Shown here: positions 11,386 through 21,901 of the stretch, in pieces
Layout of the letters: each line of letters begins with the position of its first letter
Position numbering within the stretch: position 1 is the stretch's first letter
DNA from: Meta bourneti
Lineage: Eukaryota; Arthropoda; Arachnida; Araneae; Tetragnathidae
Length of the DNA: 64,000 bases
NCBI GenBank assembly: GCA_933210815.1
Contig: OW119929.1
Location: 29,167,626-29,231,625, forward strand
Direction of reading: 5' to 3'
The notes under the pieces: generated by a model
What the model was told of the DNA's origin: nothing
The model's input: only the letters and a program-made list of their open reading frames with translations
The model's database searches: none
Program-made: the position numbers and the translations under genes

Positions 11386-13058
11386 GAGCAAGGGTCCAAC
11401 CTAAAGAACATCCTATTTTGAAATCATGATATTTTTACTGGCGCAGACCATCTCATCACGAGAAAGTGAAAACTTCTTTTTGCAATCTTATGATATATCC
11501 CTCCATAATGAGTTAATATTATGAATGTCAGAAAAATAAATCCCAATACCCAAATGCTCTGAAACGTCTTCGTTCTTTTGAACTTATAAAGGTACTCGTA
11601 AAAGGAGCAAAAAACAATTTTTTATCTTTTACTTCACAAATTTTTTTCGTTGGATTTAAGATCTTCGACATGAAATTCCATGAAATAGTATAAACGTAAC
11701 ATTACATAAACTTCCATAACATAGCAACATGAAAAATAAATCGTGATTTTCGAAAGATTCATTGAAGATCCCTAAGGTGAAGGAAGGGAATATTTGCTCT
11801 TCCAAGAAATCTTTTCAACACAAAGTGGGTTATTGACTGAGCATATTTCTCTTTGACAAAGCATCTCCATTTGAACGTGTTCTCAAGGTCCAGAAAACGT
11901 GTGTTGAATTGTTTCATTGTAAGCTATTCCTTTGTACCAACCGCTGAATATTTTACATTTCGAAACGACACACGTATTCTATGATCTAAAGCAAATGTTT
12001 GGGAAAATTTAAATTATAGAATACTTGTCTAGAATCGATGCTGTTCATATGCAAATTCATTTGAACATTTTATGTTACATAAGATATAGATCTAAACTTT
12101 GAAATGAGGGATATTGCAGAATACATGAAATATAATTTGACACCATAGCACAAAGTAAATGAAAAATAAACACGCCTTAAAATGAAAACTAACTTATTTT
12201 CAACCAAAAGAAATCAGTTAAAATTGAAACAGCATAAGCATTTCGAATTCAGAAAGCATTTTTCTTACACATTATATTTTAGAAATAATAATTTTTTATT
12301 GGAAGGAAGAATTTGTATTAAACAACGTTTTTGTATAAACGATAGCTTTCACTAAATTAGACTAGAAGTCTACTTTGACAAAAATATTTGGAAAAGTAGG
12401 TGCATGCATTAAGTATTTCGTTAAATGTAACAAAATCAATGTTAGATTAAATTAGATTAGTTTTACAGTGTTTTTATGAATCAAAAGCTGAGATTACCTT
12501 ACATGCTGAACACCATGTTTCCTGTATAAATTTAAAAATTTAAAGACAGACTGTTTACTCTGCCTTATATTGATAAATTGATCCTTTCGTTGACCGAAGT
12601 ATTTAGACTTCACAAAACACCTTAATCTGTAAAGAATATATAGCCATTAGAGGCAATCGAGAAATAAACCGATACTATACAGGGAAATTAAAGTCAAGAC
12701 ATGGAATAACGAATACTTGCTTCTTTGTTGTTATACTCATGCCGCATTTTTCACACATATCTAATTTATTCCAGGTATGTATCAGTAAATTCAAGGTTTG
12801 TTAGTACAAGGCTGTACATCTTCAAGAAAGACGTTAATTTTCACTAAAAGCAATCATAAATCAAACTTTCATCACACAGCAAAACATTGAAGATAATATG
12901 TGAAGATAACATGTGAAGATAGTCAAATACTAGAATAAAATATAAAAAGATTTGGCCAAACTGGTAGTCAAGCTATAAAAGATAACTAATAAAGTTGAAA
13001 ACAAGATGATAGAAATGGTATACAGTTATTTCGGTGGAACAATACGTTCATCATCAGA
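11386..13058. other. A+T-rich spacer, nothing recognised
   Basis: All frames are short and there is no recognisable repeat or domain. Confidence 0.5.
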
Positions 13059-13161
13059 ACCAAAGCCACTAACTTCGGGATTGATCCTGGACAGTCGCCA
13101 ATAACACGCTGTGTTGCTCCAGTGCAAAGTTAATTTATTACTTACCTACCAAAGCCACTAA
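13059..13161 (+). mobile_element. SINE family A, 75-bp 3' end with target duplication
   Basis: ACCAAAGCCACTAA occurs perfectly at 13059-13072 and 13148-13161. Between them lie only the last 75 bp of SINE A (CGGGATTGATCCTGGACAG through TTGCTCCAGTGCAAAG to a TTACCT tail). Confidence 0.92.
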
Positions 13162-14166
13162 AGCAGGGCCTGGAAAGGTGTAGTTAGAAAAACGAGCAGT
13201 GATAACACTATTTGTTGTCTACTGTGATGCTAATGGTGGTGGACATTTTGTTCAAACGAAATAGCTATAGATAATTTTTATCATCGTTTTCATCATTATA
13301 TATAATTTTCGAAGATTTTAAAGCTTGATTACGATTCAAATATAGGTTGCTAAAGCTATCGTTCATAAAAACACATGTGTGTTTTGGATCATAGGCATAT
13401 GAAATATTTGCAAATTATTTAACTAGAGCTATGGTAATATATGCAAAAATTGTTCCTTACTAGTTACTGATGCATATAAATAAAAAAATGTTTAACATTT
13501 TAGAATGAGGAAATAAACCCCCTCAAGTAATGAAATCCCAATAATTGTATGAATTGTATACGAAACGGAATAAAAAAAAATTAAATTTGCTTGAATCATT
13601 ACGTATTGCATTCAATAAAAGTTTTCTTAAGTATATCTTAAAGCATTTAGAATATCTCAGATACTCGGATAATTCAGATAATCACTCAGATAAAATTTAC
13701 AAAACAAAATTTTTAAGTGCTAAAAAGCATACTCTTTTTTAATAACTCAATCAATAAGGTATGTGAAATGAATACAATATACATCTACTCATTCAGACTC
13801 CAATTCACATTTCCACGATTAATTCACAATTTAATTAAAAATTTAATCATGGCGATCTGAACTGGGATTTGTTCCGATCAATTTCATTGTAAACGCGATT
13901 AGGAGTCATAAATAATTTCCCTAGATCCCTGTATTCAGCACACAGGAAAGGCACATTGCTAGAACATTCCCATTAATTTTAAAGTTTGAACTAATCCTCT
14001 TGCTCTGTCTATTGATGGTCATTATCGGACCACTGGCTTTTTCAACCCAGAGGATATGGATTAAATGTATATGGGCGTCCTTGTTTTCTGGCAAGAGCTA
14101 AAGGAATTGCGGTTTTATGTTTGATACACCGGTGTATTTAATTTTTCAGGCTGCAAAGTTGTTTCA
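13162..14166. other. Non-coding spacer, nothing recognised
   Basis: A+T-rich; no supported feature. Confidence 0.5.
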
Positions 14167-14433
14167 TTAACCATCCTGGTTGTTTCGACTAGGTATCCTC
14201 GTCATTAGCAAAACTAACCAGATCCTTTTGGAGGAAATATCTCGTCATTAGAAGAAAACTGACCAGATCCTTATAGAGGAGATATATCATCATTAGAAGA
14301 AAACTGACTAGATCTTGATCTCGTCATCATAACAAAAATTGACAATATCTTACGGGCGAGATATCTCATTATTAGCAAAATTGGTTAAACCTTCATGGAC
14401 GAGATATCTCGTCGAAACCACTTGGAGGGTCAA
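14167..14433 (-). mobile_element. Family M TTAA element
   Basis: Starts TTAACCATCCTGGTGGTTG and ends ACTTGGAGGGTCAA (TCAA for TTAA). The interior has five ATATCTC-type palindromic modules separated by GACCAGATCCTT or CTAGATCTTG boxes. Non-coding. Confidence 0.75.
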
Positions 14434-15129
14434 TATAATGAGGTTAATTCTTCAGTAGATTATTATAAAGCAATTGCTTATTTACTTATTTTTAATTTAT
14501 TTGGTATTAAAAAGGTTAAAGTGATAAAAGATGACTTATTTGGTACAGAAATTCAAGCTTTCTACTCATAGCAAATTGGGATGATTTGTATATATTCAAA
14601 AGTCTTCAGCTATTATGAGATAATTACTATATTTGGAAAAATATTACATTGATGCGAATTCTAATAGATTCTTTATCGGCATTGCGGTTTCAGTTTGAGT
14701 CTATTTTCTCTTGTTTCTCTTTCTATTTTGATTTAATTGGAAGTTAATCTGACGAATTTTACCTCTTTTAAAATGAATAGTTTCCTTTTGAATAAACCTG
14801 TTATTTCTTGATCTGCATTTTATGATACAAAATGTATGTTTTATATTTTAAACTAATACTATTACTCCATATGGCATTGAATACTGAGATAACAGTGCCG
14901 AAACAATAAATGAAAATTTAAATATTAAAATGACTGCAATAAAATATATTCTTCTGAACTCCTGTGATTCTAATAAAGTTGAAGCTTTAATCCTCGATGA
15001 GTCTGAATTGCAATTTAAAAAAAGTCTTTCCTTCAAACCGGTAATTTATTTACAGGGATGAACAACGCTTTTATAAGTACAGAAAATCAGAACTGATATT
15101 ATAGTGTGTCTCAAAACTCCTATATATTT
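14434..15129. other. Non-coding spacer, nothing recognised
   Basis: A+T-rich; no supported feature. Confidence 0.5.
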
Positions 15130-15432
15130 ATGTTATAAAATAGTGAAATACATTGAAACTCCATCTTTAAACAGTGGATAATGAAATTGGTTCCAGTTCG
15201 TCGAAATACATTCCGCAAATATTTACATTTAGACTTTGAACAATGATATTTATACTTTAAGCAGTCTAAGATGCAAGGAAAAGGGCGAAACAAATCTTAG
15301 ACATATTGATTTTCATGCTTTTGTTTAGCAGTTGATATTTTTAAGGAAGATGAACGAATACTATTGTGTGCTTGAATTCATAGGTTATTACACTTTAGAT
15401 ATTTTAAGCAAAATGTTTTATAATTATTCAAT
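15130..15432 (+). repeat. Dispersed repeat G, copy 1
   Basis: Aligns in the same orientation with 29851-30112: ATGTTATAAAATAGT near the left and GAATACTATTGTGTGC toward the right. Strongly diverged. No protein recognised in either copy. Confidence 0.55.
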
Positions 15433-15564
15433 TATTTGAAGAAGGATTAAAAAATGGATCTGAATCTTCGATTGCGTAGTGCCTCATACAGTCCTTCAAT
15501 ATGTGGATCTATGGTACTCCAAAGAAAGATACTACTTATATTCTAGCATATTTCCTCTCTTTCG

Positions 15565-15921
15565 CAAGCAAAGGTTGGTAGTTAATTAATGATGGAGGAA
15601 CACAACGGGCTATTGGTGACGATCTGGGATGGACCCTGGTGGTGGCCAGTAGCCCATTATGTTGCGGGAAGGGAAATATCCGAGGAAAGCACCTCGTCGT
15701 TTTCAACCACGGTCAGATGACGAGGTCAACACCTGAGCCCCCACTCTCCACACTTCAACACCACGACACTATGAGGACATTTGATGCTACAACATATTCA
15801 ACATGCACCAGTTCCCACGTACACGACGGTTTTTGTTGGACCGAGTTTTGAACTGGCAACCATCGGGTTGCTAATCAGTTACTATTCCAACTGGGCTATC
15901 ACGTCCCCCAACAAGCAAAGG
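15565..15921 (-). mobile_element. SINE family A, near full length, with target duplication
   Basis: CAAGCAAAGG occurs at 15565-15574 and 15912-15921. On the minus strand it reads a tRNA-like head (box B around 15850, box A around 15890), the family body and a terminal tail. The middle has an extra segment around 15625-15660 in which the TAGCCCATTATGTTGC portion is repeated. Confidence 0.88.
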
Positions 15922-16580
15922 AAACAAACGTTTCGATGATTTTCATACCAAAAAAAGATTGTAACTGAGTAAGGGAAAAACTCCAGGAAACTTTCCAGGA
16001 TTCTTCCCTGAGCTAAAACGCATCTTTATGTGAATGTATGTGGAAGAGGAAAAGGAAGCTCTTATAAATCCTCCTTCCCTCCGTGTGTAATATATCATAC
16101 TTTTGTGCCTCCTGTCCACGATGGAAGCCGTATAAAAGTGATTTTATAGACCACGTGGACCACGAATATGAAAATATTGAACAGCCTTGAGTTCGGAAGA
16201 GATTTCAGAGACATGGGCCGGACTTTTGAGATGTTATCGGATAGCGAATTGGAAGGAATTGTATACAATAGATGAGAAAAAAGAGATTCACGTTTTCTAA
16301 CTCGGCTTCATTCTTCAGGAAAAAAGGAAATATCAGTTTTCTCCCAGCAGATAGGATTGCATTTCTCAATATTTGGATGCGTAACAAGCATATGGGAAAA
16401 TCAATTGCAATCTTCGAAGATATTGACATAACTCAAAGAAGAATCAAACTCAAAGGAGAACTAAAAAAATATGTTTCTGAATTATAAAAATGATGTGAAG
16501 TTGTATTGGTTTAGATTCACCTAAGTCTGTACTCATTGGTTTCAAAGTTTGTTTTAACCAGTTATCACACCAACTTTCTC
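15922..16580. other. Non-coding spacer
   Basis: Short frames overlap on both strands at 16205-16487, with no recognised protein. Confidence 0.45.
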
Positions 16581-16895
16581 TTAACCCTCCAAGTGGTTTC
16601 GACAAGATATCTCATCCATCAAGATATGACCAATTTTGCTAATGACAAGACATCTAGTCCAATCAAGATCTGGCCAATCTCTCTAATGACGAGATATCTC
16701 GTCATCAATATATTCCAATGTTTTGATGATGACTAGATAAAGATTTGATCAGTTTTCTTCTATGACGAGATATCTAGTTCAGAAGAAATCTGACTGACCA
16801 GATCCATCAAGATCTGGTCAGGTTTAACCTTATCTAATGAATGACGAGATGCTAATGCGAAGAAATCTCGTCCAGACAACCAACAGGAGGGTAAA
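16581..16895 (+). mobile_element. Family M TTAA element, long copy
   Basis: Begins TTAACCCTCCAAGTGGTTTC and ends with ACCAACAGGAGGGTAAA (TTAA decayed). The interior has GACGAGATATCTCGTC and several one-base variants, plus CAAGATCTGGCCA and GATCTGGTCAG boxes. Confidence 0.8.
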
Positions 16896-17474
16896 AATTA
16901 CATACATCTATGTAAAAAAGCGATTTTCATATCTACTAAAATAATTCACTTTGAAATCAAATATGATTGATATTAATTGTCCTTAGAAGTACCACATTTT
17001 CGTTGAGGATGTGGAATTTATAAACGGTCGTCTCCGCTTTTAGTTGGATAATATTAAATTTAAACTGTTAACTTTTGGAAAACGATTTAAATGTTTTCTA
17101 AAATTGGCAATGATTAATGAGGCATTGTAGGGGTTCATTTGAACTGAGCTTTGAATCTGAATTTTAGATATGGAAAATCTAGTGTCTAGTACTAAACTGT
17201 AGTCCTACTACTAGAATGTAAAATGCTCCCAGGGAAAAAGTTTCCAGTTTTGAATGCGTTTAAACGTGCTGAACACGAATATGGGCACAACTGAAACTGA
17301 AATGTTTAAGAAAATTGCAAAATATTGTTTTAGTTCATCATGCACATCATGTTCAAAAGTTATTGAATCATTGTAGGACGCAATACATTTGAGTTCAGGT
17401 TTTGGAGAAGCTCTGCAATCACGAAACTAAATGTTATTTTCGCATGGTGCCACCTGTTTATTTTTGTCATTACG
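16896..17474. other. Non-coding spacer, nothing recognised
   Basis: A+T-rich; no supported feature. Confidence 0.5.
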
Positions 17475-17795
17475 AGGTAGATAGGTAGTTGAATTTACGT
17501 TGCACTGGATCAACATAATGGGCAACTGGAGACGGCCCGGGATCAATCCCGAAGGGAAAGATCCGAGACAACACCTCGTCTTTTTGAATCGCGGTCAGAT
17601 GACGAGGTCAACGCCTGAGCTGGCATCTCACTCTCCAAACTTCCATACCTCGTCAACGTGAGGACATTTGAAACCACGACAGATTTAATGCGCACCAGCC
17701 CCAAGTATAAGACGGCCTTTGGTTGGATCTAGTTTCGAATTCGCAACCCTCCGGTTGCTAATCCCCAAATCTACAAACTGGGCTACCACAGCCCT
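17475..17795 (-). mobile_element. SINE family A, full length
   Basis: The minus strand starts with a tRNA-like head (box A near 17785, box B TTCGAATTCGC near 17735-17747) and runs through the body to a CTACCTATCTACC tail (plus-strand GGTAGATAGGTAG). No clear target duplication. Confidence 0.85.
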
Positions 17796-18529
17796 TCAGA
17801 TCGTGGGTGCTACTCAAAAAAACATGACAAGAGAGCTGATGGCGATTCCAACAATGGATTTTGTAAGGCGTTTTGAAAAGTGGAAGATGCCCTGGAAGAA
17901 GTGTGTGATGTCACAAAGTGCCTGCTTTGAAGGAAACTAAGCGCCAACTCTACCAACAAGGCTACCTCGTCCCGAGTTAGTAAGAGTAAAACGAAGAGGT
18001 AAATAGTGTTCCCATATACGTATATCTTCTGCTCTTTGACCAATTCCATGAGTAGTGACTTCACTTCGTATTTCGGAATTTCTGAAAGAATTTTCCCTCA
18101 ATTCGGATGATGACGGGGTCCAATCGATGTCAGGTTCTTATGAAGAGTCATGGAACCACCGATGTTTATCACTTCTCTCTTGCGTTATCAGTACCAAACC
18201 TAATTTCCACTTTAACAAGGTTGCATTGACCTCAAGGTAAAATTGATAACTTAAAAAAATTATTCCGTGCTCTAAGACTTAAAAAAGTCTAAAAGGCGAA
18301 AATTCTGACAGTTAATTCCTTCAGCATAAGCCGACGAGTTTAAATGAAGGTGTTATAATACAGGTGTCTACATTCCCAGACATCGGGTTTAGAAGTTAAA
18401 CAAAAAAACTCATTCGTTGAAATATTTGAGAAATAATGAACCTTATTTAATTTGCAGAGGTTCATTTGGGTCTATTGTTTGAACGGGTGAAGTGTCATCC
18501 TTGACAGCAATTTCACTAAAAACTAGTGA
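17796..18529. other. Non-coding spacer
   Basis: Two overlapping frames (17719-17940 plus, 17810-18064 minus) have no recognisable product. Confidence 0.45.
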
Positions 18530-18815
18530 TGGGAGTATTCGAGTTCAAAAGTACTCATGTACTCGATACTTAAAAGTAATCGTTGAACTCGATTCTTTTC
18601 CAAAGTATTCGAATTTCAAAATACTCGGATCCAAGTTATTCGAATACAAGAGTAATTAGATACAAGTATTCGAATATCAAAATACTCGGATCCAAGGTAC
18701 TCGGTTACAAGAGTACCCATCCTAAGTATTCGGATCCAAGGTACTCGGTTACAAGAGTACCCATCCTAAGTATTCGGATGCAAAAGTACTCACTTTGTAT
18801 ATTCGAATACTAGAG
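18530..18815. repeat. TACTCG/TATTCG-rich array
   Basis: Repeated AAGTATTCG, AAAATACTCGGATCC and GGTACTCGGTTACAAGAG words, with a direct duplication of about 46 bp at 18695-18780. It begins CTAGTGATGGGAGTATTCGA, which resembles the terminus of some hAT non-autonomous elements. A matching right end was not found. Confidence 0.65.
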
Positions 18816-18946
18816 TATTCATCTTCAGTAGCAGTGTCACATTGCATGGGTATCCATATTTCTCGTTAGTACTATGTTTCTTGTCTTGATTTTGCTTTTT
18901 CCAATTTTACATGTGAAAATGCACGTGATGAAGTCTCTCGATGAAA

Positions 18947-20359
18947 TACACTGCTGGCCACCCAAATTGCAACACCAAGAAAGACAAGAGATATCACAAC
19001 AAAATTTATTTTGTAGATAACATGTTGACCAAGTATCAAATGATTAAATTTATAGACTTCTGTGAAGTGTGGTTCCTGCCAAAATCAGTAGCCAGAGTAG
19101 CCGCCATTGTTGGAGATCACCGCTGCCACACGCCTCGGCATTGATTCAAAGAGACTTTGGATGTGTTCTTGGGGTACAGCAGACCAAGCAGCTTCCACAC
19201 GTTGCCAAAGTTGATCTGGTGTGGCAGCTGGGGATGTATTCTGGGTCAATCGTTGAGCAACCATGGACCACATGTTTTCTATCGGCGAAAGATCCGGAGA
19301 GCGAGCTGGCCAGGGAAGCAATTCAATCTGGCGATTGACGAAGAACCCTTGGACAATGCGTGCCACGTGTGGTCGCGCATTATCCTGTTCAAATATGGCT
19401 GTGGGCAAGCCCTGAAGGTAAGGAAAGACAACTGGCTCCAACACCTCGGAGATGTAGCGCTGGCTGTTTAAAGTACCGGCAATGCGTACTAGAGGAGTGC
19501 GAGAGTGATATCCAATACCGCCCCATACCATAATACCCGGTGCAGGACCAGTGTGGCGGTGCATAACGCAGCTGTTCAGCATCCTCTCTCCACGGTGTCT
19601 CCAGACTCGAATCCGACCATCGTGGTGTTGCAGACAGAAGCGTGACTCGTCAGTAAAGACAATTTCATTCCATTCTGCCGTCCACATCCTTCTTTCATCG
19701 CACCATTGGCGGCGGAAACGTCTGTGGTTCTGCGTCAAGGGTAGACGAAGCAATGGACGTCTTGCGAACAGACCACTCTGCTGTAAACGGCGTCGAATGG
19801 TACGCGCAGACACTGGATGATGCGGTACAGACTGAATGTGCTGTGCTATGGTTCGTGATGTGGCTGAGCGATCCGTCACTGCCATACGCACAATATGCCT
19901 GTCATCACGTGAAGTGGTGCACTGAGGTGGATGCGATCGAACACGTCGGTCCGTCGTACCCTCCTGCATCCAACGATCACATATCCGCATTACAGTTGTT
20001 TGGTTTCGTCCAACACGACTACCGATTTCCCTGAAAGATAATCCACAATCTCGGTAGGCCACTATCCTTCCTCTGTCGAACTCGGATACTTGATCAAAAG
20101 ATGATCGCTGTTTTCTACGAGGCATAATTGATCGTTTTTTTGAAAAAACCACAAGAAAAACACAATTGCCGTACTTGAAATCGTCGAAATCTCCAAGCCT
20201 TAAATAGCGCTTTGAAGTGGCGCCACAGGCGCGCGTGATGTGCGTCTGCGCTGAAATTCTAATCATTTGCATATCTCACCTCCGCTAATGCATGTTGTAA
20301 ATTTCATATTATTTGCATGCTTCCTTCAGGGTGTTGCATTTACGGTGGCCAGCAGTGTA
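18947..20359 (-). mobile_element. Tc1-type DNA transposon, copy 2 (intact)
   Basis: TA at 18947-18948 and 20358-20359; terminal inverted repeats starting CACTGCTGGCCACC; 1,409 bp between the TAs. It differs from copy 1 by the 13 bp present here and a handful of substitutions, so both derive from a recent common source. The right part holds a TATTTAAG promoter-like sequence on the minus strand near 20200, upstream of the transposase start. Confidence 0.96.
19085..20125 (-). CDS. Tc1-type transposase, intact
   Basis: This 346-codon transposase catalyses cut-and-paste movement of the element into TA sites. Residues 10-52 form the first helix-turn-helix (RGRIVAYRDCGLSFREIG) and about 72-120 the second; these bind the terminal repeats. 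The catalytic core has D159 in FTDES, D248 in QDNARPH and E283 in SPIEN. Thirty-four residues separate D248 and E283, the DD34E spacing of Tc1 enzymes. A VWGG box lies at 200-203. I chose the ATG at 20125 because MPRRK-type starts and about 340 residues are usual for the family; an in-frame ATG at 20272 would add 49 unrelated residues. No stop or frameshift is present, so the protein may be active. The frameshifted copy at 1661 could be mobilised in trans. Confidence 0.93.
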   Translation of the reverse strand: MPRRKQRSSFDQVSEFDRGRIVAYRDCGLSFREIGSRVGRNQTTVMRICDRWMQEGTTDRRVRSHPPQCTTSRDDRHIVRMAVTDRSATSRTIAQHIQSVPHHPVSARTIRRRLQQSGLFARRPLLRLPLTQNHRRFRRQWCDERRMWTAEWNEIVFTDESRFCLQHHDGRIRVWRHRGERMLNSCVMHRHTGPAPGIMVWGGIGYHSRTPLVRIAGTLNSQRYISEVLEPVVFPYLQGLPTAIFEQDNARPHVARIVQGFFVNRQIELLPWPARSPDLSPIENMWSMVAQRLTQNTSPAATPDQLWQRVEAAWSAVPQEHIQSLFESMPRRVAAVISNNGGYSGY

Positions 20360-21235
20360 TAATGTAATCGATCCAACCGAATGACCGTTGTACGCATTGG
20401 GGCTGGGTACTTTAAATCTGCCGTGAACTCAAATGTCCTCCAGTTTTCGTTATATTTTAATATTTTTAATATTTTAAATCTATGGCTTTCCGAAAATAAA
20501 CAATAGTGGTGTACCAACATCCTGAAAGATAAGATCTCAAAATATAAAATCAGGATGTATGTGCTGGCGGCCGGAGGGGTGGCCGCGGACGCCCTCCCCT
20601 AAGTTTAAAAATCTCAAAAATCTTGAATTGTATATGGTTCTTCCCCCTGACACTCTACCCTGTTTCCCTTGGTAATTAGTGAGTCAAGGACTAGGTCCGG
20701 CTCAATTTTAAACTTTAATATTTTAGATCCTATGGTTTTACTTTTCTTAAAAATTTTAGAATTTTAGGGTTTTAAGTCTTTCGGTGTTTTTTGGTTCTCT
20801 GGATTAACAGGTCTTGGACTAACAACTATTTTTGAATATAGTCCAGTTTTATAATTGTAATTTATATTAGTTTGTCTTAAAATATAGTAATTATTAAATA
20901 TCATATCATAATTGTAAATCTCATTGTAAAATATCATATCATACATAATTTCTTCTTTGTTCTTATATTGGCGCCTCATATGAGCCATCCTCTTATATAC
21001 TACTATTGTACCACCTATTTGTAGTTCCTACTATAAACTGCCCACTGGCAGTAATATAAGCTGCACGTAATGAATTAAAAAATTTCTTTAAATGTTATAA
21101 ATCTGTGGGTAAGTTGCAGGTGCTCCAGGATGGCCTATGTGGCGCCTATATCGTCCTTGTAAACCGGCAGTGTGCCGGTCGTCGATTCTTAGTTAATGTT
21201 TTTGGACCCTGTTGGTCCTTTTTCTATGTATATTT
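20360..21235. other. Non-coding flank of the LTR element with G+C-rich patches
   Basis: Contains a GGCGGCCGGAGGGGTGGCC patch at 20569 and a second moderately G+C-rich stretch at 21100-21210. No frame is recognised. These may belong to an older element into which the LTR retrotransposon inserted, since similar-composition sequence resumes at 27320. Confidence 0.4.
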
Positions 21236-21555
21236 TGTGAGCTTGTTGAATTATAATTTGATTGTCGCGAGAGGGCGCCACTGTGAGTATGGTATGTATA
21301 GACGTTTTTGTTGCAGTGTAAGGGAGAGAGACGGTTTGAGTAAGTGATGTGAGAGACGGTCTGGGACCGTCCGTTGCAAATGTTATTTTACGGAGGACCA
21401 GTGGGTCGATTCATATGTGAAAGAGGCACAGGGTGCCATGTATATATATTAATTGTACATAAAGTTGTATATAAAGATTATTAGATTGAATTTTCGTGTT
21501 GCCATCCATCGAGACGCCTACATAGAAGTTCGTCGGTTGGAAATAAGCGACAACA
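21236..21555 (+). repeat. 5' LTR, 320 bp
   Basis: Begins TGTGAGCTTG and ends GCGACAACA, the usual TG...CA boundaries. It matches 26978-27297 base for base as far as I can read. It should supply the promoter and polyadenylation signals. It contains an inverted repeat at GACGGTCTGGGACCGTC (about 21354-21370). Confidence 0.95.
21468..21476 (+). promoter_or_regulatory. Candidate LTR TATA box
   Basis: TATATAAAG lies in the 3' third of the LTR; a second A+T run (TATATATATT, 21441-21450) lies just upstream. Which one, if either, positions transcription cannot be told from sequence. Confidence 0.3.
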
Positions 21556-21573
21556 AGAATCAGAAGTGGGATA
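21556..21573 (+). other. Candidate primer-binding site
   Basis: Directly after the LTR comes AGAATCAGAAGTGGGATA. The 13 bases TCAGAAGTGGGAT (21560-21572) resemble the complement of the T-arm and acceptor end of an animal leucine tRNA as I recall it. The expected TGG at the start (complement of CCA) is missing, so the match is partial and the primer is uncertain. Confidence 0.4.
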
Positions 21574-21626
21574 TTTGACCGTGGATATTTGACCGTGGAT
21601 ATTTGACCGTGGATATTTGACCGTGG
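21571..21626 (+). repeat. Four exact 14-bp tandem repeats in the leader
   Basis: ATATTTGACCGTGG is repeated four times without change, followed by ATGG. It lies in the 5' untranslated leader right after the candidate primer-binding site. Confidence 0.95.
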
Positions 21627-21901
21627 ATGGAACAATTACATGTATACAACAAAGACTTAATCAGTGTGAAATCTAAACGAATCATCTGGAAGCCGAACAT
21701 CGCTGTATGTACAAACGGAACTCAGGACTAACTCCTAACAATTTAAGAAGGTATGTGGCATGAAATTTCTGAAACTCCGTCTAGAAACTCCGTCTTGGTG
21801 CAATTTATTTTTTAATCTCTGTGTGAAATTGTGTTGAGGAGTTTATTTTATTTTATTTTATGTGTTAAATTGGTTAAGGAACTTTGAAATAGTGTGTAAA
21901 A

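Noticed and set aside
19157..20034. Plus-strand frames across the Tc1 copy
   Set aside because: Antisense shadows of the transposase gene; the same shadows appear over copy 1.
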